This document shows positions 1 to 11,564 of a stretch of 64,000 nucleotides of DNA, in pieces. The position numbers and the translations under genes are program-made. The stretch is from Dipteris shenzhenensis. Its lineage: Eukaryota; Polypodiophyta; Polypodiopsida; Gleicheniales. Where the stretch lies: assembly GCA_047967505.1 (NCBI GenBank), contig CM106541.1, one strand, 5' to 3'. Within the stretch, counting starts at the first letter, position 1. Every line of letters starts with the position of its first letter. The notes below the pieces were generated by a model. It saw only the letters and a program-made list of their open reading frames with translations. It ran no database searches and was not told the origin of the DNA.

Positions 1-1229
1 GACCATGAAGTTATTTGAATATGTTGAGGTTGTGCATAAAATAGGGAAAAAAAAAGAAGAGGAAAGATCTTATGAACAAGGAGATGCAGTGATGGGATCT
101 CTTTCAATTGTTGAAAATCAAGTTGGGCCCCTTCATTACTCACAATTACATCACCCAATGACAAGAACATTTGTTCAAGGGCTGTATTTAGAATTCCCTA
201 GTTACATGTTTGTGTTTTGGTAGACTTTGCTAAAAACTATGATTTTGAAGTATAGAATAAGATCCATTCTATGCATTGGCATTTCACACGTCACCATATT
301 TGTGACTTGTGGGAAATAAGTGAACTCAAAACTATCCACTTCTTCATTTTATATGGTAGAGTTCATGATACATTGTTTGTGCAACATCGCATCATGTTGT
401 GCTTTCAATGGATGAAGGAATAAGGGATAGCAAGCACGTTGCATATAAGGCTTGCAAGCCATTTAATTTTGTGGAAAGATATGCTGGTTTGATTAGGATA
501 GAAAGAGCCATTTCTTCTTAGCATTACGACATAGTAAGGGAGAACATGATGGAGTAGGAGTTGTATCTTACCTCCTTTTTTTGTCAGGGTATCAAAGCGT
601 CCATTGCTACTCTTGTGAGAGCATCCACATGGTTCAACACCATGTTCCTCTTCACCTTACAGTAGGAATTTCTATCATTTCACTTTGGAAAGTTCTCGAT
701 TTTGAGATTTCAATCTCAAATCATAAACGTTTTGAGTGTCTGTTAACATCCACAGAGTATAGTCTCGCAGAATGCATGGTAATGAGTGATTAGAGGTGAT
801 TAGGCTTCATGATTTACTTCAACAGTTGCAGCCATGGAGGGAGTAGAAGCCTAATTTACTTCAACAGTTACAACCATGGAGGGAGTACATTTTTACACGC
901 TTTACGAGGTTTGAGCCACAAATAACCCAAGTGGTTACAAGCCTTACAGGGTTTGAGCCATAAATGGCTCAAGATCGGCCTCGCCACTCCAGGTTTGGGG
1001 CCTCATAAATGGGTTTTGAGCCTCAAATGGCTTAGGACTTAGAGGTACGAGGTTAACACAAGCGCTATTCGGGACCCAGTTAGGAGCACCTCCTAATTTT
1101 GGATTGTCCCAAGCGCTCTTATATGGTTAACACAAGTGTTATTTTTGACACACGAAGAGTGGAACAATAGAGGAGAGATGGAATGGGTAGTGAAGATGCC
1201 TTGGCACCCTACGGGCCCAAGAGCCTTGT
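1..1229. other. Unassigned left end, no gene recognised
   Basis: No long open frame or element end is visible. One short plus-strand stretch at 509-568 reads HFFLALRHSKGEHDGVGVVS, which faintly recalls a G/R-H-x-K-G-x-x-D-G-x-G motif I remember from uncharacterised, transposon-associated plant proteins. The frame is broken on both sides. From about 900 to 1130 the text repeats short phrases such as 'tttgagcc' and 'taaatgg', and this part may belong to the LTR that ends at 1650. The left boundary of that LTR could not be found. Confidence 0.3.
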
Positions 1230-1650
1230 GAATGTAAAGAAAGGGAGAGTGCAAAAAGGAAAAGGGTTGGCCCTCCCTTCAAAAGGTGACTTGTATAAAA
1301 GGCCAAATGGTGACTTTGGTCTTCATTGTTGTATGCGCAAGTTTGGAATATAAGATCCCTCTTCTCTTCCAAGAGTGTCTTTGGGTGTTCTCTTGTTTCC
1401 CTTGTAGTGCCTTTGTGTTTGCCACTCCATCCCCCTTCACTCTCTCCTCTTCCCTTCTCCTTCTCCCTTCTCCCCCTTCCCTCTTTCTCTTGTGAAAACA
1501 CATTGCAACAATCCGGGAGCCGCTTGAGTGACACAGGCAGATGGCTCATGCCTTGCATTGCTCTCACAAGAAGTATCTTGGAGTGGAGGCTCCATCGGCA
1601 TTCCTTGAATATCCCCATGACACGTGAGTCACCGTTGAGACTACACATCT
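1230..1650 (+). mobile_element. 3' portion of a Ty3-type LTR (R/U5), old
   Basis: A TATA-like TTGTATAAAAGG at 1291-1302 is followed by a C/T-rich leader (about 1380-1495). The segment ends in ...ACTACACA, one base before a tRNA-Asp-type primer-binding site at 1652. This is the expected end of a 5' LTR of an Athila/Tat-like Ty3 element. The U5 part has a diverged relative at 39127-39410, which shares the C/T-rich block, a TTGAGTGACAC/TCGAGTGACAC motif, GGCTCCA and ATCCCCATGACA in the same order. The left end of the LTR is not resolved. Confidence 0.6.
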
Positions 1651-1651
1651 T

Positions 1652-1669
1652 TGGCGCCACTGCTGGGGA
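1652..1669 (+). other. Primer-binding site, tRNA-Asp type
   Basis: TGGCGCCACTGCTGGGGA lies one base after the LTR end. It matches the complement of the 3' end of plant tRNA-Asp (TGGCGCCGTTGCCGGGGA) except at three transition-type positions. This is the usual primer for Athila/Tat-type Ty3 elements and fixes the 5' LTR/internal junction. Confidence 0.75.
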
Positions 1670-3212
1670 GTTCATGGTGTGCTTTTTCATTGCATATACT
1701 TTCTCTTGTAATCTACCCATTGTAGATTGTTTCAAGCTTAACTTGGAGCTTTGTTAGTGGAGTTGTAGGAGAGGAATGAGGAAGGAAGTGTGATTTTGGA
1801 GGGACCGAAAAGTGATGAAAATTGTCATTTTCTATTGGAAAGCATTTTTTAGCATGGGAAGCTTGTTTTTTGTGTTTGTTAGTGTTTTGAATTGATAGAA
1901 AGGTAGTTTATAACATTGCTAAGGAGTGTATGGTGTCAAAACTCACAAAAAACAACCAAGAATGATGAATTATGCTGAAAATCAAAATGGTTTTGAGTGT
2001 TGACAATCACCCCTTTAAGAAATCTCTCATTATGCATTCAAATGTTGTTGTTTTTTCTTGTTTTTTGCATTGAGTAGGTAGACTAGGTAGTTTAGAATTC
2101 CCCCATCACAAAAAACCTTGAACAAAAACTCCAAAATTGTCAAGAATCATCAAAAACCAATCGGTGACACTGCACATTCCTATGCCCACAGGTCGTTGCC
2201 TTAGCGCTATCCCCACGGTCGTCATAGCACTATCCTTACGTCAAACTTGTGTTGACCCATTGGCTTAGCCCTCATCCCGATGACCTAACTTTTGACCGTC
2301 GTCTAACCCGATGCCCTAATTAATACGTGTCAAAATCAGTGATCCTGCCAGTCTGACAGTCGTTGGCCCGTGGCCTTGCGTGTATGCCCACGATTATTGT
2401 CTTACTTATCAACCCTGCACCCCTTGCCATACTTGTATCCTGCCAAGCCAGATAACCCACTGATTGGTGCCCAAGGCTCATCCCCACACGATCATTGTAT
2501 TATGTCAACCCCGCGCCCATCACCATACTCGTATCTTGTTGAACTAGATAACCCGCCGATTGGTGCCTAAGGCTCATCCCCATGACCGTTCTCTTACTGT
2601 CAACCGTTGCCATACTCATATCCTGCCGACCTTATCATCTCTCCACCTGTAGCCTTAGCTCCAACCCCACGACTGTGGGGATACCACTTGCATCCTATCC
2701 TGCCAACATGTGTCACTTCCCATCCCTACGACCGTCACCTTAGCTTCATCCCTATGACTGTTGCCTTAGTCCTATCTCCACGCCCGTCAGGATATCTCTA
2801 CGGTAGTCCAAAAAAATACAAAGTTAAAAGCTTCAGCCAGATTGTCCCCTTTTAGAGATCTTATACATGCACTTGAGATCTAGAAGAATTTTGTCCAAGT
2901 AACCTGCGCCTGAGGATAGTGCTTTGAGCTATGCTCAACCCACCTTTCACCCCAATTGGGGATCGATCCAAACTAGAAGCTCGCGGTTCCTAGCTCTCAC
3001 TTAGTGATAGGACCTTGACAGGAGGATTGATCTAGCTCCACTGCGTTAGAGAGCTTGAACAAGAAGATGCAAGACCCTACAGGTCTGAGGGCTTCTGAAG
3101 CTCCCTTCACTAGTTTGGTCGCCCCAACTCTCCTGCTCCTTCTATAGCATCTAGGTTAAGAGGTATAATCACCAACATGTTTGGACGGTTAGGCTAGACG
3201 AATTCAGCAGAC
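1670..3212 (+). other. Untranslated leader of the Ty3-1 element
   Basis: No coding frame is supported between the primer site and the gag start. From about 2170 to 2790 the text is dominated by recurring C-rich phrases (for example 'ccccacgaccgt', 'gccttagc'). The clearest repeat is listed separately. Long, repeat-bearing leaders are common in Tat-type elements, so the assignment to this element rests on position. Confidence 0.4.
2427..2690 (+). repeat. Degenerate tandem repeat, about 90 bp, 2.5-3 copies
   Basis: Copies start with CCATACTxxTAT at 2427, 2523 and 2610, so the periods are 96 and 87. The first two copies share the block 'gataaccc...gattggtgcc...aaggctcatcccca'. The third is partial and diverged. 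The repeat sits in the leader between the primer site and gag. Confidence 0.55.
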
Positions 3213-5234
3213 ATGGAGAACCCCTTTGCCAATATGTCTATGGGAAGGGAAGGTCAACAACAACCAGCTCCTGAGCCGCAGACACGAACTGAAACCACCT
3301 TTGTGGACTCAAGACCTGTAGCTTTCGCAAGGCACCCTCAGTGGGAACGTATGAAGGATGAAGACCCATGGATGAGGGACTTTGTAGGATGAGACCCTAG
3401 CTGAGGAGATGCACGAGGCTCTCACAGGAGGGCTTCTTATGAGCTCCCGATCTTCCAAGTGCCCCCGACCTTTGCTGGCTATGTGGCACCACAAGTTCCA
3501 CCCTACCACCCAATGCAAATGCCCCGTGACCCACCTCCTCCGAGAGTCCGACCGTTTCCACCTGTAGTTGTTGCTCCAATGGATGGAGGGCCAGGCGCTT
3601 CCTCCCCAATGCCAGTACTAGTAACATATTAGTGCATTTCACCACTAGGACCAGCGGCTACGTCCTGTTAGGCCCACAATGGCACCGCCTGCACCAACTT
3701 CCCAAACGGTGCTATCAAATGAGACAATGTGCATCTTGGTTAATGAACTAGGAAGGGGGGGCACACCCCCCCCCTGTACCAGTGTTTCCAGTAGGGATCA
3801 CGAATCCCTCAAGGAGTCGACCCATAGCCATCTCCAAGTTGATGACCAAATTCCTTGGGGAAGGAGATCCTGTCCCCCACGTGGAGCAATTTGAGCAGAT
3901 ATGTGAATCCTTTGGAGCTCCCAGAGATCTAGAAATGGCTAATGCATTTGATCTCAGTCTAGATGGCAAGGCAGGCCAATGGTATAGGGCTCTCACCCCG
4001 GAAGAAAAGGTTAACTGACACTAAGGAAAGCATTCATTGTAGGGTTCTTCCCAAGTGGACATAAATGGAGCACGATCAATCAATTATATGAGGTGAAGCA
4101 GAATGACAAATAATCCCTTCAGGATTACATAGCTAGAATCAAGCACCTCAATTCTCATTGCCAACCATACAAGCAGATGAGCGATGAATGATTGTTGCCC
4201 CGCTTCCTCATTGGATTGGCAGACCTGAAGCTGCATGACCACTTGATGATTATGAATCCTACCTCCTTTGAACTATGCAACAACGTGGCTATCCGTATAA
4301 GCGATAATATAATGGACAAGGTTACCCCGAGAACAAAACCTCGACCCCATCAGAAGTATCACCATCGGTCAGGTCTTCCAGTGTCGAGCCGACCAAGAAG
4401 GAGAGCAACGAGCCCAAGGGCTTGGATATGAGTGAGCTGGCCTCAAATTTGTTGAATCAACTGGGCCAACAGTGGAGGTTAGAGACCTCCAAGGAGGCAT
4501 TGATTAACCCCCACTTGTTTCCACGAAGAGACAATGTGTCTAGCCATCCCTTCAATGAGTGTCCCCACCTTAGGGCAAGGACAGCCCTGTACTACACAGA
4601 CTGTCATAGATGGGGAAACCATGATACCTCCCAATGCCGATTCCCAAGGGCCCTATCCCAACCTATGTATCAAGTGAGACACCCTTTGGCTAACCTAGGG
4701 CAGTACATAGCACAACATGCTCCCCTACTGTCGCCCATTATGGGTCCCCAACCTCCCCCACCCCGTATAACTCTCATCAAACAAGTATTGGTAGAGGAAG
4801 TGCCCAATGATTGCAAGGAACCGGATCCAGACCCACCTCGACTATTACCCTTACGAGGAAGGAAGTGGCACCCTAAGTCACTACCTCCTGTAGGAGGATC
4901 AGCAAGTCCCAATGTTACATATCGCCCCCTTGCTCGAAGTCCCCCAACCCAATGTTATACCTACCAGGGCCTGCACAGGGCAAGTGAGTGCCACTATAAG
5001 GTCACCTCAAACCCTCTGGTGTCATGCTTCAAGTGCCAAGGGCCGGATTTTTTAAAGGACTATCCTTACATCTATCTTACCCCAGTGGTTCCACCCGTGA
5101 TTGGCACTACACCTTTGTGTGCTCTGTGTGGAATAAAACATTTATTTAAGGATTGTCCCTTGAGAAGACCAACAACTTTGGTCACTCCACCTAAGAGCAC
5201 CAGCCTTAACTTGCTAAGTATTGAACATGGCTAG
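3213..5234 (+). pseudogene. gag: Gag of a decayed Ty3-type retrotransposon (Ty3-1)
   Basis: The frame opens at ATG 3213 (MENPFANMSMGREGQQQPAP), is Pro-rich and is interrupted by many stops. At 3782-4018 and beyond it matches a retrotransposon Gag core (FLGEGDPVPHVEQFEQICES, then LDGKAGQWYRALTPEEK, then about 4030-4310 SLQDYIARIKHLNSH and LLPRFLIGLADLKLHDHL with stops between). The C-terminal part (4422-5234) is open for 270 residues and carries several Cys/His clusters: CYTYQGLHRASEC at 4953-4991, CFKCQGPDFLKDY near 5027 and CALCGIKHLFKDC at 5120-5158. Gag forms the particle and binds RNA. Stops at 4016-4018 and elsewhere make it non-functional. Confidence 0.75.
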
Positions 5235-6390
5235 GTGGCAGCAGTACCTTTGAAGGTCATCACAAGGATGTAGGCCAAAGCCATAGGTAGGGCAATGAAG
5301 AAACAAGCAAGGAAGGATAAAGGGCCCCTACCACAAAATCCTGAGGTGTCTCAACCACCGGTAGGCGATGGAGCTGACCAGGTGCTCATTCAAGATGGTT
5401 CCGAAGAGGAGACTGCCACCCTCGCTACCTCCTTTGCCTCCAAACACACTTCCACCAAGGCTGACCTAGGTGTACCTCCATACTCGGATGTAAACAAGCT
5501 AGTGCAGGCCCGAGGTATCACACCCCTACCCCCATTAAGGAAACCTATCCGGACCCACAGCCCTGGAAAAATAATATGTACTAGAGGCTCAAAGCTTAGT
5601 ACGAGATTTCCAAGAAAATTTCGAGCATAAGACTTAAGGCTAGCACGGATACCATCCACCCAGCCCACCTGACGACTCACCAAGGGGCAAAGGTGCTCCG
5701 GGTGCTAGAAAGGGTAGAAGAAGAGGAACATTCCAGCTTCAGTTAGTCAGAGGCTCTAGATTTGATGTAGTAGATGTTCCAAGAAGACCCAGTATTGCAG
5801 AACCTATAGGAAGAAGGCTACCTTTATGGTCTCGAGATCTACTATCAGTAGGAAGAGAGACCTCGCAAGAACCCTGCAATAGCATAGGGTTAGTGGCATT
5901 CCTCTTTACAGAGGTAAAAATGCCAATCGCCTCCTTGTTAAGAGGGTATCCCACCCTCTAGCGAGACCTATCCAACTAGATGAATGGAGGATTCCTGCCC
6001 CCAGGACCTACTAGCCCTAAGGCTGATCAATCACGAGAGGAGGGATAGAACTTACCCAAGGTTCCCATCAATAAGTTAGGCCAATACTTTGAAGGTGATG
6101 ACAATGCGGCTATTCCCATAACCTACCAGCACCAAAAGGTTGATGCCATCCTTGATGGGGGAGCGGGAGTGAGTGTCTACTGTGCTGGGTGAAGTGGGGA
6201 AAACCTGCGCTCGAGCAAACCCATCTAGTGGTGAAGTTAGTTGATGGCAGAACTGTGGAACCCTCGGGAGTCCTCACTAGTATTAACATCAAAGTATTTG
6301 GTTTCACGTACCCCGTTTGGTTCGTAGTCATGGACTTTACCTAGAAGCCAGGATATGAAGCCATCCTAGGCAGAACCTTCTTGTGAATGT
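5235..6390 (+). pseudogene. Ty3-1 linker and aspartic protease remnant
   Basis: After gag, an Lys/Pro-rich linker (5295-5630) leads to a retropepsin-like stretch. VDAILDGGAGVSV at about 6139-6177 is the usual D-[S/G]-G-A active-site loop, and a later AILGRTFL (about 6360-6383) is the conserved C-terminal ILGR-F motif of plant Ty3 proteases. A stop or frameshift lies between the two halves, so no active protease can be made. The protease would cut Gag-Pol in the particle. Order (gag, then protease) and strand agree with the preceding gag. Confidence 0.65.
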
Positions 6391-6989
6391 CCGGGCTCAT
6401 ACACCACTGGCGTACCACAACAACATCTATTTGCAGCATGAGGAACAAATCATGCGGGTGGATTTGCGCACCTACAAGGCCCACCCATTGTCAAAACAAC
6501 TATTCACCGGCGAAATTTGACACAACCATCCGAACAGCATCCCTAAAGCTGTTCCAATCTTGTGAGAGGGAAGGGGATGAAAAAGAGTCCGATGAATTTT
6601 GGTATGCACCTCTCCCAGAGCTAGAATTCTCTCAGATCTTGATGCACATTCTAGACAACATTGATGTCCTAGAGAGGATAGGGTTTTAAGTGACAATGCC
6701 TGTGAACTCGAGAGGTTGACCCCGATGGTTCTCATTAGGATGTTCAACATGTTCAAACCCCGCGAGGTGAGCAAGGGGATAGTAAGGGTCAAATCAAACC
6801 TCCACTAGCTAGCATATGTTGGTGCCACTACCGCCCATCATGGGTTCTCCTCCAATTGGGGAGCCAAGGTAAGCAAGGTAACCTCCCTAGTTGGCTCTAT
6901 AAGTTCCATGAAAGAGCCGCCTTTAGGTCCAAAACTTCCATTATCCAAAAGCCTGGCTAAGGTCAAGAGGACCATGTCTTCGCTCAAAA
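6391..6989 (+). other. Decayed continuation of Ty3-1, no domain recognised
   Basis: The frame behind the protease continues for a while as YHNNIYLQHEEQIMRVDLRT and the stretch ending ILDNIDVLERIGF (to 6689), then breaks down. No RT, RNase H or integrase motif of this element is visible. Near 6990-7010 the sequence passes into a second Ty3 element, so Ty3-1 has lost its 3' half. Confidence 0.5.
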
Positions 6990-6999
6990 GTAATGAGTA

Positions 7000-7508
7000 A
7001 AGATCCAACAACATACGTGGAGGCACTTTGCATTGCAACCAAGAAAGAAGCTTCTCTAAAGATCAAATCCCCTTTTGTGTCTTCAACAGCTTCAACTTCT
7101 GAGGTAATGGGCACTCCTTAGGTACCAAAGTCCTCTGAGTTAGATCATAATATCTCCCAACTGATGGCAGAGTTTGTTGATTTGAAATTGCATTTGGTTA
7201 ATGCACGACAACCTAGAGCACCAAAGAGTGAAGATAGGCCTCGAGATAAGAGTGGGGTCACTTGCTATGAATGTAATGAAAAAGGTCACTATTGCCCCAA
7301 GTGTCCTATATTGAGAAAGAAAGAAGAAAAACAAGTATCCTTGTTAGAAGCTTCTTTAGGGGATGAGGAAAGAGAGGTAATGATGGCTAAACGAGGGCGT
7401 GGTAAAGCAAAAGAAGAAGAAGAAAGCAAGGAAGAAGTAGATGAGGAACATCAGGAAGAGGAACATTGTAGTAAGAAAAAGAAGGCATCTAGAAGGAGAA
7501 TTAGCTAG
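7000..7508 (+). pseudogene. gag: Ty3-2 Gag C-terminus with CCHC zinc knuckle
   Basis: The open stretch from 7164 carries CYECNEKGHYCPKC at 7264-7305, a canonical CX2CX4HX4C knuckle for RNA binding. A Lys/Glu-rich tail follows (residues about 50-114), rich in EEE and KKK runs. The same frame continues upstream (EALCIATKKEASLKIKSP near 7015) but has a TAG at about 7120. The Gag capsid core is missing. The stop at 7506-7508 separates this part from the protease frame. Confidence 0.75.
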
Positions 7509-7547
7509 TCAGACTTTCCTTTAGGACAAGGAATTGGAAGCTATGAC

Positions 7548-8070
7548 TTGTTGTCCGACCTTAAAGAAAAGGAAGCTCATATCACCTTTGGTCAATTACT
7601 TGCTTTGTCTCCAAAACTACGGAAGGAATGGGGAAAGCTAGCAAGCACAAGAGTGTCAAAGAAGAAAAAGAAGAAAAGTGCCATTCCTATTGTTCAAAAG
7701 GTAGACATAGATGTTGGTGATGATGTACCTATGGTTGATGTGATCATTGATGGTCAAGTGATTTCTAATGTGCACATTGATGGAGGTGCATCGATTAATG
7801 TCATGAGTGAGAAGACCATGATAGATGCTGATTTAAAATACTCTAGTACTACCTCTCCTTATCGCATCAAATTGGCTGACAACACTAGGGTTAAGACCTT
7901 GGGAGTTGTGAAAAATCTAGAAGTGGATGTATGCGGAATTTCTGTGCTGACTACTTTTTAGGTGATCCCTACCAAGCCAGATGCACATGCCTATCCATTG
8001 ATTTTGGGACGGCCTTGGCTACGCAAGGTGAAGGCTGTTCAAAAGTGGGATATTGGAGAATTGATTTTGT
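7548..8070 (+). pseudogene. Ty3-2 aspartic protease
   Basis: The frame reads MVDVIIDGQVISNVHIDGG then ASINVMSEKTM; DGGAS is the retropepsin active-site loop. After a TAG at 7959-7961 the same frame goes on with the typical protease C-terminus, including LILGRPWL (about 8000-8025; consensus ILGR-WL). It would mature Gag-Pol. The stop between the active site and the ILGR motif disables it. Confidence 0.75.
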
Positions 8071-8087
8071 AGGGAAATGATAAGAAG

Positions 8088-9366
8088 GTGCGCTACAACA
8101 TTAGAAGCCGCAAAAAGGAAGTTGTCAAGGAGGAGTCGTCAACATCAGAGAGTTCAAGCTCTGACTTAATCGATGAAGAAGAAGAGACAGGGTGTAGCTC
8201 TGAGGAGTCCAACTCAAAGGGTGAGGTGGAAGGAGTGGCCTTTGGTCTTTGTCTTAGTGCTGATCGAGATGAGTCAGGAAGAAACAAGGTGGTGGTGCAA
8301 GAAGATCCTGTAGAGACACTTCATGTGGAGGATGTGGAGCACACTAAACGACGACACCAACGCAATGAAGAGCTTCTTGGTGATTCTCTATTAAGTAGTG
8401 AGAAGCTCCAGTACTTGGATATGTTAGATGATTTTCCATGTCTCTTTGCTACAAGCTATTCACAGGTTCAACTAGTCTCTCTAGTGGAGCACAAGATTGA
8501 GTTGAAGCCAAAAAGCAAGCCAGTTGTGCAACGCTTAAGGCGATTGGGGGTGGGATCCAAGCGAGTTGTGCAATGCTTAAGGCGATTGGAGTTGAAGCCA
8601 GAAAGCAAGCCAGTTGTGCAACGCTTAAGGCGATTGAGGCACTAAAGAAAGAGGTAACACAACTACTTGAGGCGGGATTCATCTTTCCTGTTGATGATTC
8701 AGAATGGATATCTCCTATAGTTGTCACACCAAAGAAAGGAAATAAGTGGTAGGTTTGTGTGGACTTTCGTCCTTTGAATGCATGCACTAAGAGGGATCAT
8801 TTTCCTTTGCCATTCCAAGATGAAATACTAGACCAAGTAGCAGGGCATGAGATGTATTCTGTATGTGATGGGTATTCTGGGTACTTTCAAATTCGTATTC
8901 GGGAGGAAGATCAAAAGAAAACATCGTTTGTCACACCTTGGGGAGTTTTTTCTAACAGAGTGATGCCTTTGGGTTGACCAATGCACCAGCTACATTTCAA
9001 AGGTTCACGAGTCAAGTCTTGGAGCCTTACTTGGGAAAGTTCATAAGGGTGTTTTTGGATGATTTTTGCATTTATTCTCGGTGCATAGATCACATGGAGA
9101 AGTTAAAGATGGCCTTAGCTAGGATTGATGAAGCAAAAGGTTGTTTAAATCCTAGCAAGTGTCATTTGGCTCAAACAAAAGTAGTCTTGTTGGGGCATAT
9201 TGTGTTTGAAGAAGGCTTGCAAATGGATCTTGACAAGGTTCAAGCAATCATGGCATTGCCAAGTCCTGAAAGTGATGATTTCATAGAGATAGTGCATCCT
9301 ATCAACTTGTTGACAAGAAAAGGAGTTTCTTTCCAATGGGGTCTGGAGCAACAAGAGTCTTTCTAG
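8088..9366 (+). pseudogene. pol: Ty3-2 reverse transcriptase
   Basis: An acidic linker (8088-8450) leads to RT. Recognisable blocks are HKIELKPKSKPVVQRLRRL (8490-8546), WISPIVVTPKKGNKW then a stop at 8749-8751, VCVDFRPLNACTKRDHFPLP (8753 on), FVTPWGVFSNRVMPLG, then TNAPATFQRF and VFLDDFCIYS. FLDD at 9052-9063 is the catalytic box. A one-base deletion at about 8970 breaks the usual MPFGLTNAP. The segment before RT is triplicated (see the repeat at 8499-8640). Without repair of these breaks no RT is made. Confidence 0.85.
8499..8640 (+). repeat. Local triplication inside the RT N-terminus
   Basis: A block coding for VVQRLRRL occurs three times: its core gttgtgcaacgcttaaggcg starts at 8523 and 8613, and a one-base variant starts at 8565. 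The outer two copies also share ELKPxSKP before it. Other Ty3 RTs have one such segment, so this is a local duplication that stays in frame. Confidence 0.8.
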
Positions 9367-10307
9367 CAACTTAAGGAGGCCATGAGTAAGGTCCCAATAT
9401 TGAAGCCCCTTGATTGGTCTCAAGACTTTTATGTAAATCCAGTGTATCTTTGCATTTAGTTGGTGCTGTATTGCTACAAAAAGGAGAGGCAGGTAGAATG
9501 CAACCCATCTATTATGCCAGCCAACAGCTTATAGATGTGGAAACAAGGTATGAAGAAATGAAGTAGCAAGCTCTCTCTTTGGTGTTTTTAGTCAGAAAGT
9601 TTCGCTCCTATTTATTACCTCGACCATTTTTCTTCCTTACCTCTCAGTCTGTATTAGCATATCTAGTTTGCAAGCCTAATCTTGGGGGGAGATTTGCAAA
9701 ATGGTTGTCAGAGCTTCAAGAGTTCTCTTTCTCTTTTGTCATGGAAAATACCACTAGGTCCACTATGGCAGATTTGCTCACAGGACGGGAGGATCTAGGA
9801 GAAGAAAAGAAATGTAAGGAGAACATTAAAAATGAAAGAGATATACCACCAACAGCTTTTGTTTTGTATTTTGATGGGGCTTTTAGTCCTTCACGCCAAC
9901 AAGGAGCCAGGGGGATGGACTTGATGAATTCTAAAGGTCAAGAAGTATGGGCAAGAGGACAAGAGCTTCTAGGTATCACAACTAACAATGTAGCTAAATA
10001 TAATGCTTTGATTCTTGGTCTAGAGGGTTGTCTTCAAAGTCAAGTTAAAGAATTGGAAGTAAGAGGAGATTCTCAGCTCATTATAAAGCAAATGCAAGGG
10101 CATTACAAGACAAGAAGTCCTCATTTGAAGGAGCTTAATCAAAAGGCTATGGCACTATGTAGTCAATTTGATTTTTGCAAGTTTGTTCATATAAACAGAA
10201 AAGAAAATCAAAGGGCAGATGAGTTAGCTACACAAGCCATTGTAGTACAAGATCGGGGGGTGGTTTCTTTGGTAGACACTGGATGGCCAAAACTGCAAGA
10301 TGTTTAG
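9367..10307 (+). pseudogene. Ty3-2 RNase H plus second plant-type RNase H (aRNH)
   Basis: The first RNase H runs from about 9450 to 9775 (YYASQQLIDVETRYEEM, a stop at 9563-9565, then RKFRSYLLPRPFFFLTSQSV). A second, distinct RNase H starts at about 9859: FVLYFDGAFSPSRQQGARG, TTNNVAKYNALILGLEG, VRGDSQLI and ENQRADELATQA. Three of the four acidic positions are visible (D in YFDGA, D in RGDS, D in RADELA). The Glu expected in the NVAEYEAL-type motif is replaced (NVAKYNAL). The dual arrangement is typical of Tat elements, where the RNA strand is degraded during cDNA synthesis. Confidence 0.8.
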
Positions 10308-10364
10308 CAATATGTGGAAGAAGGCATGTTTCCTCGAGGGTTAACTCCACAATAGAAGCAGAGA

Positions 10365-11540
10365 TTGGTAAGGAAGGCTTGTCCCTATACTATTGTTGAT
10401 GACATTCTTTATAAATTGGGAAAAGACAAGGTGCTCCATTGGGTGGTTCATCCCATGGAGACTAGGAGAATCCTAGAAATGTGTCATGAATGCTCTGGTC
10501 ATTTTGTTTCAGCAAGCACAACTAGGAGAATTCTTAATGCAAGTTACTTTTGGCCACGCCTCCATAAGGATGTATATGAATGGTGTCGAAGTTGTAAAGT
10601 ATGCCAAAAGTTTGGAAGGCGACAGTTGATTCCTGGGCCCTTAAAGCCTATTCTAGCATATGGACGATTTGAGAGGTGGGGGTTGGACTTTGTGGGACCA
10701 CTCCCTCGCTCATCTCAAGGTAATCATTATTTATTAGTGGCCACAGATTATGTGACTCGGTGGGCAGAGGCCAAGGCCACAATCAATAGCAAGGCAAGCA
10801 CAGTTGCAAAATTTCTCTTTGATCAAATTTGTTCACGCTTTGGTTGTCCTTTGGAAATTCTCACTGATGGAGGAACCTCTTTTAGAAATGAACTAATTGA
10901 AGATGTGGTGCATAAGCTAAAGTTAAATCATAGCATGTCCACACCATACTATCCCCAATGTAATGGCTTGGCTAAGAAAACAAATGGATTGTTGTGCAAT
11001 TCAATGGGAAAGCTTGTAGACACCATGAAAAGGCATTGGGATAGGCAGTTGGCAAAAGTTTTATGGGCTTACAGAACCATGCACAAGCTAGCTATTGGGT
11101 TTACACCATTCCAACTAGTGTGTGCAATAGAAGCCATTTTACCCATTAAATTGGAGATACATAGTCTTCACACAGCTGTTGCAAGAATAGAAGGATAGGA
11201 GGATGCCTATGCTCAATGCTTGGTACAGCTAGAAGCCTTGGATGAATGCAGATTACAGGCCTTACAAAACTTGGAATCTTCTCAAAAAAGGCGCAAGGCC
11301 CGTTTTGACACCAAATTATGCAAGAAGAAAGATATTGCAGAAGGAGATTTGGTAATGAGATTTGATAGCCGTCTAGACAAGCGGCTAGACAAAAAGTTGA
11401 TCGATCGATGGGAGGGACCATATCGAGTCAAAAAGAAGTTCACGAATGGAACCTATCAGCTTGAGGATGTTGATGGCATGGTGATACCCGAATGCACCAA
11501 TGAGTATCGCCTTAAATTCTTCTATGCTCGACCACCTTGA
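10365..11540 (+). pseudogene. int: Ty3-2 integrase with GPY/F-type C-terminus
   Basis: An HHCC-like zinc domain (CHECSGHF ... YFWPRLHKDV ... CRSCKVCQK) precedes the catalytic core: RWGLDFVGPLP (first D), EILTDGGTSF (second D) and YPQCNGLAKKTNGLL, where NGQAExTN is expected, so the catalytic Glu is Lys. A stop at 11196-11198 is followed by an open stretch (11220-11540) with LIDRWEGPYRVKKKF, the GPY/F domain that helps bind DNA. There is no chromodomain. Integrase inserts the cDNA into the host chromosome; this one is inactive. Confidence 0.85.
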
Positions 11541-11564
11541 GGGTCAGCAGACCCTCTCTGTCAA

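Noticed and set aside
1139-1735. 198-residue minus-strand ORF
   Set aside because: It lies over an LTR and its C/T-rich leader in antisense, with biased composition (Arg/Glu/Gly) and no domain.
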